DNA of 64,000 nucleotides from an uncultured Veillonellaceae bacterium. Lineage in GTDB: Bacteria; Bacillota; Negativicutes; Veillonellales; Veillonellaceae. Within the stretch, counting starts at the first letter, position 1. Every line of letters begins with the position of its first letter. The notes below the pieces were generated by a model. It ran no database searches. It worked only from the letters and a program-made list of their open reading frames with translations, and was not told the DNA's origin. The translations under genes and the position numbers were made by a program. Shown one piece after another: positions 26,093 through 35,239 of the stretch. Location of the stretch: contig CAMBIX010000001.1 in the NCBI GenBank assembly GCA_945867815.1, forward strand, positions 434,001 to 498,000, written 5' to 3'.

Positions 26093-27229
26093 TCACTCCC
26101 CTGCTATAAGTAATGGCAACCCCACATCCTGTGCTTGTTTTTTAGCTTTCTCTAAGGACTCGGTTAAAGCTAACTTATAATTTGGATAGGTCTCCATTAA
26201 AGCTAACGCATCGGTCCAAGTCGCATCCGTAAAATAAATGTACCCATTCACGTCTGCATCCATATCTACCTGTACCAAACTTGTTAACAAGTCAATATCA
26301 AGACCCATACCAACAGCCTTTTCTGGCTCTTCTTTAAAATTAGCTAAGAGCTTGTCATAACGGCCACCACTCATAATATATTCAGACAAGCCATCTACAT
26401 AGGCCTTAAAAACAAGACCGGTATAATAGTCTTGCGGGGCCTGACAAGACAAATCAATACGAACTTCTTGGTCTGGCAATAGCGCTACCTGCTTAGCTAA
26501 TTGCAAAATTTCCTTAATAATAGCTTCCGCCTGCGGCGGCAAGGCTACCTTTTCTAAGGTGCTTGTTACCTCTTCTAAACTGCCAAAAAGGAAAGGCCAT
26601 TCCTGCAAAAAGGGATAAATTACCGTCATTTCATAAGGTGCAATGCAGGCTTCATAAGCAGGTATATTTTTATTGAATAAAGCTTGTTTAATCGTATTTT
26701 GACTGCTTTTATCCATGCTAATGCTATCTAATATAACATCCACTAATTCTGCATGACTTAGTTCGATTTGAGCTTGTCCTTGTAAAAACTGCCGACTAAT
26801 GAGATTCATCAAACACAAGCATTCAAGTTCCGCTTTCCGTGAAGCAAAGCCAACAAGTTCTACCCCAGCCTGCGTCATTTGATTGCGTTCACCAGCATGT
26901 TCCTTTTTGATGGCAAATAAATCACCTAAATAACAAAACCGATTAGGTAAATCAATAGCATTCGTTGTTAAAAAACGAGCAATTGGTAAGGTTAAATCAG
27001 GCCGTAAGACTAAAGTTTCATTTTTTCCATTATAAAAACGATAAGTACCTTGCGCTTCATTCAATTCATAGGAAGAAAAAACACTTTCATATTCAACTAA
27101 AGGCGTTTCTATTCTTGTATAGCCGCGTTCAGCCAATAAAGACATAACCGCTTGACTTACCTTACTTTTACGCCAAGCTTGCTGCCCATAACTATCCCTA
27201 AACCCTTGCGGTAATTTTTCTTGTTTCAC
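26093..27229 (-). CDS. hisZ: ATP phosphoribosyltransferase regulatory subunit
   Basis: 378-aa HisRS paralogue that forms the octameric ATP-PRT complex with short HisG and confers histidine feedback. It keeps the class II fold (PQGFRDSYG, RIETPLVEYE, LRPDLTLPIARF) but lacks the tRNA-binding anticodon domain. It is the first gene of the operon. The start is GTG at 27229, with GAGAGGAG eight bases upstream. Confidence 0.95.
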   Translation of the reverse strand: MKQEKLPQGFRDSYGQQAWRKSKVSQAVMSLLAERGYTRIETPLVEYESVFSSYELNEAQGTYRFYNGKNETLVLRPDLTLPIARFLTTNAIDLPNRFCYLGDLFAIKKEHAGERNQMTQAGVELVGFASRKAELECLCLMNLISRQFLQGQAQIELSHAELVDVILDSISMDKSSQNTIKQALFNKNIPAYEACIAPYEMTVIYPFLQEWPFLFGSLEEVTSTLEKVALPPQAEAIIKEILQLAKQVALLPDQEVRIDLSCQAPQDYYTGLVFKAYVDGLSEYIMSGGRYDKLLANFKEEPEKAVGMGLDIDLLTSLVQVDMDADVNGYIYFTDATWTDALALMETYPNYKLALTESLEKAKKQAQDVGLPLLIAGE

Positions 27230-27264
27230 AGGCTAAGCTCCTCTCACTTTTTATTATATGTATT

Positions 27265-27292
27265 TTATCACTTTACTTTGATAAAGTGATAA
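27265..27292. promoter_or_regulatory. Palindromic operator over the his promoter
   Basis: Perfect 11-base arms TTATCACTTTA (27265-27275) and its complement (27282-27292) with a six-base centre. On the minus strand it begins inside the -10 and covers the transcription start. A TrpR-like HisR/YerC repressor is a reasonable guess for a Bacillota his operon, but the regulator is not in the window. Confidence 0.7.
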
Positions 27293-27317
27293 TAAACTAA
27301 TTTTAACGCCTTGTCAA
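27289..27317 (-). promoter_or_regulatory. Promoter of the histidine operon
   Basis: Minus-strand TTGACA (27317-27312), a 17-base spacer and TATTAT (27294-27289), about 60 bases before hisZ. The -10 overlaps the palindrome. Confidence 0.85.
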
Positions 27318-27383
27318 GTTTCCCCTTTTATTGCTCATCTCTCATCGCTTAATCTTTTATGCCTTATATCCCTATCTTATCTT

Positions 27384-28262
27384 CTATATCCTCTCATACA
27401 TATAATAGGCATGCCCTACATTGCCTAGACTATGGGCGTCAGACCCATAAACAAGAGGCACGCCTCGTTTCCTTGCTTCCTGTAAAATATAGGCTGACGG
27501 ATAGCTGTCATTACAATACGGCTTATAAAGACCAGCCATATTAAGATCCAAGCCCCACTGTCGTTCCTTAGCCTTATCTAATATCTTACCTATAAGACTA
27601 TGTGCCTCTTTACTTTCCAAAGGATTCATCGCCCCTAATCTAGGCCATTGCCAATAGTCTTGATATTTCTTAATTAAATCTAAATGGCCTAAGCGACAAG
27701 ACTTCGGAAATGAACCTTTCATTTGTACGGCCTCATAAACAGCCTGATAGTAAGCTGCTATCAATCGATTTGGCATAGCTAAATAAGAGGCAAAACCTTT
27801 TTGACACTCTTCAATGGAATAATCTAAACACCAAAACTGCCCCTTTTCATCTGGCAAGAAATGAACAGATACAATCAAATCTTCAATATGGGAAGCAAAA
27901 CGCTTCAAAAAATCCTGTCGATCCGATTCAAATCCTGCTAAATAGTCTAGTTCAAATCCAATGTGAATATGGATTTGCTTTTTATACGCCCTTTGTAGGT
28001 CTTGAGCTAAAGCTAAATAGGCTTCCACTTGCTCCCAAGTTAAGGAGGCGGTTTCATATCCTTCTCTATCACCCGCATAGGATGATAAAAACGTCTTAGG
28101 CAAGGGAGCATGTTCCGTCAAAGAATAGTCCGTAAAGCCTAAGTCTATAGCCTTTTCAATCATGGTTGCCGTCTTGTCACCACTACCATGAGGACATAAT
28201 TCTGTATGTGTATGCCCATCCCACTTACTAGCTAAACACATCATTTTATTGCTAGTCATCAT
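27384..28262 (-). CDS. hisJ: Histidinol-phosphatase, PHP family
   Basis: It removes phosphate from histidinol phosphate, the step missing from the monofunctional HisB. The PHP metal motifs are DGHTHTELCPHG near the N-terminus, SLTEHAPLP, GFELDYL, VSVHFL, RLGHLDLI and YGSDAHSLG at the C-terminus. The frame reaches 28286, but the ATG at 28262 is eight bases after AGGAGAG and the longer form would place that site inside the coding region; so 292 aa. It lies upstream of the his operon, which has its own promoter. Confidence 0.92.
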   Translation of the reverse strand: MMTSNKMMCLASKWDGHTHTELCPHGSGDKTATMIEKAIDLGFTDYSLTEHAPLPKTFLSSYAGDREGYETASLTWEQVEAYLALAQDLQRAYKKQIHIHIGFELDYLAGFESDRQDFLKRFASHIEDLIVSVHFLPDEKGQFWCLDYSIEECQKGFASYLAMPNRLIAAYYQAVYEAVQMKGSFPKSCRLGHLDLIKKYQDYWQWPRLGAMNPLESKEAHSLIGKILDKAKERQWGLDLNMAGLYKPYCNDSYPSAYILQEARKRGVPLVYGSDAHSLGNVGHAYYMYERI

Positions 28263-28531
28263 ATAAGGTTCTCTCCTCTTCCACAAAATTTACCCCTATC
28301 TATTCACCTTATTATTACAAGAATCTACTTACAAACACTATTTTACACTCCCCCTATTGTAACTATCATCACCAGCTAGTCTAATTAATAAATAAGCTAA
28401 CTACAGCGTCTACCTATTAACCAATTATACCACCTGTTTATGTGATGCTTAAAACACTATACAAGCCATTTCCAGTAGGTTAGAATATAGATAAACGTTT
28501 TCAATTATTATATAGAGAAAGAAGGAATACT

Positions 28532-29389
28532 ATGGCTCACGAAGCAGCAAGTATGGTACGTCCCCCTGTTGAAATAAATACCTTAACCGTTCCTCTTACA
28601 GAATCCGGTTTAGGCGCTAATTGTCAAATGTGCAGTATGTTCTCTGGTGACCCTAATCGCCCTCTTGAAGCAGAAGAACTAGCTGAATATTTAGACCAAT
28701 TACAATCGATATACGGCCCTGCCTGTCAATCAGTAGACCGCATCTTTTTACTTGGTCTTGATCCCTTTAGCCTACCTACGGCAACCTTTGTAGAACTCTT
28801 GGAAGTAATTAACGAATTTTTACCCAACTTACGCGTTATTACTGCTTATGCTGATATCGAATCCATTAAAAGCAAGTCAGATGCCGAATTAGCCCAACTA
28901 GCTAAACTTCATGTGGATCAAATTTATGTCGGCGTCGAATCTGCTATTGATGAAATAAAAAATAAGCTCTACAGCGGTCTTAGCGTAGCCGAAACAAAGC
29001 AACAACTATTAGCCCTAAATGAAGCTGGCATCACCCATAGAGATATGTTCCTCTTAGGTGCCGGTGGACAAGGCCACGCCCAAGAATCTGCAGAAGCTAC
29101 AGCCCGTTTTATTAATGCCACTAAACCAGACATGGTTTTCTTTACTAGCATGACACGTATGCCTAGTGATGGCATTAATCCTAAAACGAATACATTAACA
29201 TTTATACCTGCTGGTAAAAAAGAAATTCTTTTAGAAGAAAAAGCCATTATCCAAGGTATTACGATTCCTAAGGTCTATTTCTGGGCTGCTCATCCTCTGG
29301 CTCCTGTTCGCTTAGAAGGTAAGCTGGAAGAAGAAAAAAAGCACATGGTAGCCGCTATCGATGAAAAGATAAAGGAGCTTGAAAACTAA
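28532..29389 (+). CDS. Radical-SAM-like protein with incomplete cluster motif
   Basis: 285 aa. The sequence follows the layout of radical SAM proteins of the kind that begin PPSE...TEGCPWNKCTFC: here it reads PPVEINTLTVPLTES, then GANCQMCSMF. Only two cysteines (31 and 34) of the three-cysteine 4Fe-4S motif are present; the first is replaced within SGLG. The barrel-like strands RIFLLGLDPF, ITAYAD, QIYVGVES, DMFLLGAGGQG and MVFFTSMTRMP are well preserved. It may be an inactive or altered-cofactor homologue. AAGGA precedes the ATG. Monocistronic on the plus strand, with a structured hairpin downstream. Confidence 0.7.
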   Translation: MAHEAASMVRPPVEINTLTVPLTESGLGANCQMCSMFSGDPNRPLEAEELAEYLDQLQSIYGPACQSVDRIFLLGLDPFSLPTATFVELLEVINEFLPNLRVITAYADIESIKSKSDAELAQLAKLHVDQIYVGVESAIDEIKNKLYSGLSVAETKQQLLALNEAGITHRDMFLLGAGGQGHAQESAEATARFINATKPDMVFFTSMTRMPSDGINPKTNTLTFIPAGKKEILLEEKAIIQGITIPKVYFWAAHPLAPVRLEGKLEEEKKHMVAAIDEKIKELEN

Positions 29390-29407
29390 AACTAATATGG
29401 TAAATAA

Positions 29408-29477
29408 GGTAGGGTCTATTCTTCCCTCGCGAGCTAATACTTCGTAAGGCTCTTTAACGGGAAGAATAGACCCTACC
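29408..29477 (+). repeat. Structured intergenic hairpin, family member
   Basis: Perfect 19-base outer arms (29408-29426 and 29459-29477). Inside lies GAGC...GGCTC with an apical TAC-TTC-GTA hairpin, then TTTAACGGGAA. The same core, with different stem sequence, occurs in the elements at 60793-60982 (minus strand). It follows the radical-SAM-like gene in the same orientation and could act as its 3' end. Confidence 0.75.
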
Positions 29478-29637
29478 TTTAACTTAGTACATATATATTC
29501 TCTCTAGGGCTGATACTCTGCAAAACTCTTTAATGGGAAGAATAGGCCCTACCTTTAACTTAATACATATATATTCCCTCTAGGGTTGATACTCCACAAA
29601 GCTCTTTAATGGGAAGGATAGACACCACCTTTAACTT
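29424..29637 (+). repeat. Three tandem 76-base repeats
   Basis: The 3' part of the hairpin (CTCTTTAA-GGGAAG-ATAG-CC-ACCTTTAACTTA) recurs with a 76-base period (GGGAAG at 29459, 29535 and 29611). Copies two and three have lost their own 5' arm, and their 3' arms remain largely complementary to the single 5' arm of copy one. This fills most of the gap between the plus-strand gene and secF. Confidence 0.8.
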
Positions 29638-29642
29638 ACGAT

Positions 29643-29681
29643 AAAAAATAGACCCGATACATTTTGTATCAGGTCTATTTT
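29643..29681 (-). terminator. Terminator downstream of secF
   Basis: 15-base stem (29646-29660 with 29666-29680) containing one U-G pair as minus-strand RNA, and a T-rich tail. A/T runs on both sides make bidirectional use possible. Confidence 0.8.
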
Positions 29682-29687
29682 TACATT

Positions 29688-30596
29688 TTAATTTTTTTCA
29701 GCTACTATGCCTGCGTTACGCACATCATTCTTATTATGGCTCTTCCAAATGGTCCACAAGGAAGTGGCTACGCAAATAGAGGAATAAGCACCACTAATAA
29801 AGCCGACGATCATACACAAGGAGAAGTTCTTCGTTGTATCCCCACCAAAGAAATATAAGGAACAACAAGCAAAGAGTACCGTTGTTAAGGTATAGACACT
29901 CCGGTGTATACTCTGGGCAATACTATCATTAGCCAGTTTGGCGAAGGAGTCCGTCCGCTTATGGGTATGGGTATTTTCACGAACACGGTCAAAAATAACA
30001 ACGGCTTCGTTCATGGAGTACCCAATAACAGTTAGTATGGCGGCTAAGAAGGAAGAATCAATTTCTAATTGGAAGAAAGAGAACACCCCTAATACAATAA
30101 TCAAATCATGGAAAATAGCAGCCAAGGCTGACAAGGCAATTCGATATTCAAAACGCAAGGAAATGTAAATGGCCAAAGCAATAAAAGCAACAGCTAAGTT
30201 AATTAAAGCATGTTCTGTTACTTCAGAACCAATAACAGCCCCTACGGATTCTACACGTTTAACAGCAGCCTTTCCTACATCTTTATTTAGACTGGCCACG
30301 ACGGCATTACTTTCACTAGCCGATAAGTTACGCGTACGAATAATAATATCACTACCTGCTTGATGTCCTTCTGTTGATTCCTGAATAACAGAATTACCTA
30401 GACCAAATTTTTCTAAGTCAGACCGTACTTGTCCTACACTTACTTGATCTTGGAACTGAACTTCAACAATGGTACCACCAGTATAATCAATCCCTAAATT
30501 AAAACCCTTAGTAAAGATGGATACTAAACTTAAGATAACAAGAATCGAAGATAGAGTGAACCACCAACGGTGATGTTTTACAATATCAAAACGCAT
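29688..30596 (-). CDS. secF: Protein translocase subunit SecF
   Basis: 302-aa membrane protein that works with SecD and YajC to drive Sec translocation with the proton-motive force. Six membrane segments; GIDYTGGTIVEV after the first, the periplasmic P4-type domain, SLRFEYRIALSAL, and the EAVVIFDRVREN signature at about residues 195-205. The start overlaps the secD stop as TAATG. Confidence 0.96.
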   Translation of the reverse strand: MRFDIVKHHRWWFTLSSILVILSLVSIFTKGFNLGIDYTGGTIVEVQFQDQVSVGQVRSDLEKFGLGNSVIQESTEGHQAGSDIIIRTRNLSASESNAVVASLNKDVGKAAVKRVESVGAVIGSEVTEHALINLAVAFIALAIYISLRFEYRIALSALAAIFHDLIIVLGVFSFFQLEIDSSFLAAILTVIGYSMNEAVVIFDRVRENTHTHKRTDSFAKLANDSIAQSIHRSVYTLTTVLFACCSLYFFGGDTTKNFSLCMIVGFISGAYSSICVATSLWTIWKSHNKNDVRNAGIVAEKN

Positions 30597-31981
30597 TAGT
30601 CGTTTCCTCCTTTCTTCTCTTCTGTCTGTTCTGTACTTACCTTTTCATCAACTGCTTGTCCTACCTCTTGTGCCTCTTCTTGCGCCTTACGCAAAGCGCG
30701 GCGGGAGCAACGCATGTGATGATTTTGTTTTGGTGTAGCAAAAGATGCTGTCGTCAATTTAGGTGATACATTAACACCAAACCAGAATGGATGATTAGTA
30801 AAGTTACATTTTGCTAACATACGCAATAAGGTATGACTCATAGTTACGGCCGTAAACATACTTACGATAACACCAATAGCTAAGTTAATAGCAAACCCCT
30901 TAACAGCCCCTGAACCTAACAAGGCCAACACAGCAGCTGTAATCATAACGGATACGTTAGCATCCAAAATGGTTGAAAAGGCACGGTCAAAACCTGACTC
31001 AATAGCCATTCGTAGAGTTTTACCTGTATAAACTTCTTCTTTAAAGCGTTCAAAAATAAGGATATTGGCATCTACCGCAACCCCCATGGACAAGATAATA
31101 CCCGCAATACCTGGTAAGGTTAATGTCGCATTTAATACATGAGGTCCTAAAATAAATAGCAATAATAGTACATAAATTAATAAAGCCAGTGTTGCAATAA
31201 GGCCAGAGAGTCTATACAAAACTAGCAAGAAAGCAATGATAAGTAAAATACCAACAGCAAAGGCAACAAGCGACTTATCCTTGGAATCTTGACCCAGGGT
31301 AGGCCCTACCGTACGAACTTCCATAACTTTTAGTTGCACTGGTAAGGCACCAGAACGAAGCAAAATAGCTAAATTTTTAGCCTCTTCCAAAGACTGACTC
31401 CCTGTAATAACAGCATTACCACCTGTAATCGGTCCGCTAACAACAGGATTCGTTAATAGCTTACCATCCAAATAAATCCCTATTGGACGCCCTACACTAG
31501 CTGTTGTTAAAGCAGCAAATTTCTGAGTCCCTGCTTCATTAAAGGTAATGGCTACTTCTGGATTCCCATTTTGTGCCTTTTCTTCCTTAGCATCCTTCAA
31601 ATCATTACCGGTTAAAACAACTTGACCTTGTTCATTTTTAAATTCCAACATAGCTGTTTTACCAATTGTCTTAATGGCTGCATCTGGGTCTTTTACACCT
31701 GGCAATTCAATAATAATCCGATTCTTACCTTCTCGTTGAATAACTGGTTCTGTCAAGCCCATTTGGTTAATACGTTTACTCAACACCTGAATGGCTTGCT
31801 GCATGGTTTCATCATTAACTTTATTTTCTGTTGTATCTTCTGCTTGAAGTACAATATGTGTACCACCTTGCAAGTCTAACCCTTGCTTAATCGAACCAGC
31901 CAATGGGCCAATCAAAAAATAAAACAAGCCCACAATGACTATAATGGCTCCTATAAAGGATAACCTGGCTCTTCCGTACAA
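30596..31981 (-). CDS. secD: Protein translocase subunit SecD
   Basis: 461 aa, the short Bacillota form. After the first membrane segment it reads GLDLQGGTHIVLQ (the DLQGG motif), then the extracytoplasmic P1 domain including RIIIELPGVKD, and a six-helix RND core with GVAVDANILIFERFKEE. The C-terminal tail is rich in Lys/Glu (KAQEEAQEVGQ), probably cytoplasmic. It lies downstream of the folate gene and yajC. Confidence 0.96.
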   Translation of the reverse strand: MYGRARLSFIGAIIVIVGLFYFLIGPLAGSIKQGLDLQGGTHIVLQAEDTTENKVNDETMQQAIQVLSKRINQMGLTEPVIQREGKNRIIIELPGVKDPDAAIKTIGKTAMLEFKNEQGQVVLTGNDLKDAKEEKAQNGNPEVAITFNEAGTQKFAALTTASVGRPIGIYLDGKLLTNPVVSGPITGGNAVITGSQSLEEAKNLAILLRSGALPVQLKVMEVRTVGPTLGQDSKDKSLVAFAVGILLIIAFLLVLYRLSGLIATLALLIYVLLLLFILGPHVLNATLTLPGIAGIILSMGVAVDANILIFERFKEEVYTGKTLRMAIESGFDRAFSTILDANVSVMITAAVLALLGSGAVKGFAINLAIGVIVSMFTAVTMSHTLLRMLAKCNFTNHPFWFGVNVSPKLTTASFATPKQNHHMRCSRRALRKAQEEAQEVGQAVDEKVSTEQTEEKKGGND

Positions 31982-31994
31982 TGTACGTTCCTCC

Positions 31995-32561
31995 TCACCT
32001 TACTAACTGAATACATTGACTCTGTGTATAAATCCAGCCCATGTACTGATCTGTCCCTTCCATGGGCAATAACTCATCATTTAATTGACAATCCCAACAA
32101 ACGCCCACACGCTTATACCTAGGAATCGACGTCAAAAACCGGTCATAATAACCAGCCCCCATACCTAAGCGGCCACCACTTCTATCAAAAGAAACGCCTG
32201 GCACATAAACACAATCTAATTCATCTACTCGGCCCTTTTCATAACCAGCTGCTGGTATGCGAATACCTAACACATCAGGTACAACCGCGTCTAAAGACGA
32301 CAATCTAGCTAGTTCTAGCTGATAACCTTCCTTACAAACAGGTACATACACCCGTTTACCATTAGCTAAGGCATGAGCAAGTAAACTATCTAAATTGGCT
32401 TCCTTAGGCATAGACAGATAGGCCATAAAGCAATGGGCCTCTTGGTAGGCCTCGCTCTGCTGAATTTGTTGACATAAGAGGGCTGACCACATATCTGCCT
32501 GCTGCTCGTTCACTTGTTTACGAACAGCCAAGCCCCTCTTCCGAATGTCTTTCTTATCCAT
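31995..32561 (-). CDS. 5-formyltetrahydrofolate cyclo-ligase
   Basis: 188 aa. It converts 5-formyl-THF to 5,10-methenyl-THF with ATP. The family core PGVSFDRSGGRLGMGAGYYDRFL is at about residues 126-148, and the N-terminal RKRGLAVRKQV and MAYLSMPKEANL fit. It sits between yajC and secD, with one base to yajC, so it is probably cotranscribed with the Sec genes although functionally unrelated. Confidence 0.93.
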   Translation of the reverse strand: MDKKDIRKRGLAVRKQVNEQQADMWSALLCQQIQQSEAYQEAHCFMAYLSMPKEANLDSLLAHALANGKRVYVPVCKEGYQLELARLSSLDAVVPDVLGIRIPAAGYEKGRVDELDCVYVPGVSFDRSGGRLGMGAGYYDRFLTSIPRYKRVGVCWDCQLNDELLPMEGTDQYMGWIYTQSQCIQLVR

Positions 32562-32562
32562 A

Positions 32563-32856
32563 CTAAGCCTTTTTATTATCAGCTTTACGATTTAATATTT
32601 GAGCAATACTTGTACGAGACACACGAATTTCCGTATGTTCCGCAATCTCTAACGTAACAACATCATCTTTTAATTCATTAATGACACCATAAATGCCACC
32701 AATGGTAATAATACGTTGCCCTTTTTTTAGACTATTCAACAAGGTATTACGTTCTTTTTGTTGTTTTTTCTGTGGACGATATAACAAGAAATAAAAGATA
32801 ACAATCATCAACAATATCGGCCAACCAGCACGTAAATAGCCCATTAACACATCCAT
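32563..32856 (-). CDS. yajC: Preprotein translocase subunit YajC
   Basis: 97-aa single-pass membrane protein: one segment (ILLMIVIFYFLLYRPQKKQQKER) followed by the conserved cytoplasmic NSLKKGQRIITIGGIYGVI. It is the SecDF partner and is encoded close to secD/secF. Confidence 0.95.
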   Translation of the reverse strand: MDVLMGYLRAGWPILLMIVIFYFLLYRPQKKQQKERNTLLNSLKKGQRIITIGGIYGVINELKDDVVTLEIAEHTEIRVSRTSIAQILNRKADNKKA

Positions 32857-32877
32857 ACTATACCTCCTAAATTAATA

Positions 32878-32886
32878 ACTATAGCA
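32878..32886 (-). promoter_or_regulatory. Possible extended -10 promoter of yajC
   Basis: Minus-strand TGCTATAGT about 20 bases before the yajC start, again of the TGCTATA type seen elsewhere. No -35 is evident. Confidence 0.35.
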
Positions 32887-32983
32887 ACTTATAATAACTA
32901 TACTAGTAAACAAACTCTATTACCCTTACTAGTTCTATAAGATACAATCTAACAAAGCACTACATAACTAGGCCCAAGAAAAT

Positions 32984-34114
<1,131 letters not shown>

Positions 34115-34177
34115 CTATAACCTGTCAAATCAATAGTATACCATAATAAAATAGTATTCGGTATAAGATTTATAAAT

Positions 34178-35200
34178 TTATCGTATAAACATAGCATCCC
34201 CAAAGGAGAAAAAGCGATATTTTTCTTTTACAGCTTCCTTATAAGCAGCCAAACAATGTTCCCTGCCAGCTAAGGCACTAATTAACATAAGAAGAGTAGA
34301 TTGTGGCAAATGAAAATTCGTAATCAGTGCATCCACCATCTTATAAGTATAACCTGGATAGATATAGATTTCTGTACTCCCACTACCAGCCTGTAAGACG
34401 CCATCTACCGTAGCCGATTCCAAGGTCCGTACAGACGTTGTACCTACCGCAATAATTCGTTTACCTGCCTTACGGGCTCTATTGATGGCATCAGCTGCCT
34501 CTTGTGAAACAGAATAAAATTCCTTATGCATTTGGTGCTCTTCAATCTCTTCTTCTGATACAGGTCGAAAGGTTCCCAGTCCTACATGTAAGGTAACAAA
34601 GACTTCTTCTACCCCTTTAGCCTTTATACGGTCTAATAAGTCAGGTGTAAAATGAAGCCCTGCCGTCGGAGCTGCTGCTGACCCCTTATACTTCGCATAA
34701 ACCGTCTGGTAACGATTCTGATCTTCTAACTTTTCGTGAATATAAGGTGGTAAAGGCATTTCGCCAATCTGCTGGATAATATCATCAAACTCACCATCGC
34801 AGGTAAATTGAATAATACGTCCACCAAAATCTGTTTTTTCTAACACTTTTCCCTGTAAACCCTTATCAAAAGTTAACTCTTGCCCTATAGGACATTTTTT
34901 ACCAGGCTTAACCAAACATTCCCAACGATTTGTCCCACAAGGCGTTAAAAGCAAAACTTCTACCTTACCGCCACTGTTCTTTCTATGCCCATACAAACGA
35001 GCTGGTATAACCTTTGTATTATTAAATACTAACACATCATTATCTGTTAATTCGTCAATAATATCATAAAAATGAGCTCGATGCTGAACCTTACCACTTA
35101 CCTTATCTAATAGCATTAACCGCGAAGTATCTCTAGGTTCTGCTGGATGTTGGGCAATTAATTCTTGTGGCAAATCATAATCAAAATCTGTTAATTTCAT
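34178..35200 (-). CDS. queA: tRNA preQ1(34) S-adenosylmethionine ribosyltransferase-isomerase
   Basis: 340 aa. It transfers the ribosyl part of SAM to preQ1-tRNA to form epoxyqueuosine. The N-terminus FDYDLPQELIAQHP, the central VFNNTKVIPARLYG and SAAAPTAGLHFTP, then HVGLGTFRPV and the end TNFHLPQSTLLML are all canonical. It pairs with tgt. Confidence 0.97.
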   Translation of the reverse strand: MKLTDFDYDLPQELIAQHPAEPRDTSRLMLLDKVSGKVQHRAHFYDIIDELTDNDVLVFNNTKVIPARLYGHRKNSGGKVEVLLLTPCGTNRWECLVKPGKKCPIGQELTFDKGLQGKVLEKTDFGGRIIQFTCDGEFDDIIQQIGEMPLPPYIHEKLEDQNRYQTVYAKYKGSAAAPTAGLHFTPDLLDRIKAKGVEEVFVTLHVGLGTFRPVSEEEIEEHQMHKEFYSVSQEAADAINRARKAGKRIIAVGTTSVRTLESATVDGVLQAGSGSTEIYIYPGYTYKMVDALITNFHLPQSTLLMLISALAGREHCLAAYKEAVKEKYRFFSFGDAMFIR

Positions 35201-35239
35201 AATACCTTCTATTATTTTTAACTACCTATAAACAAATAC

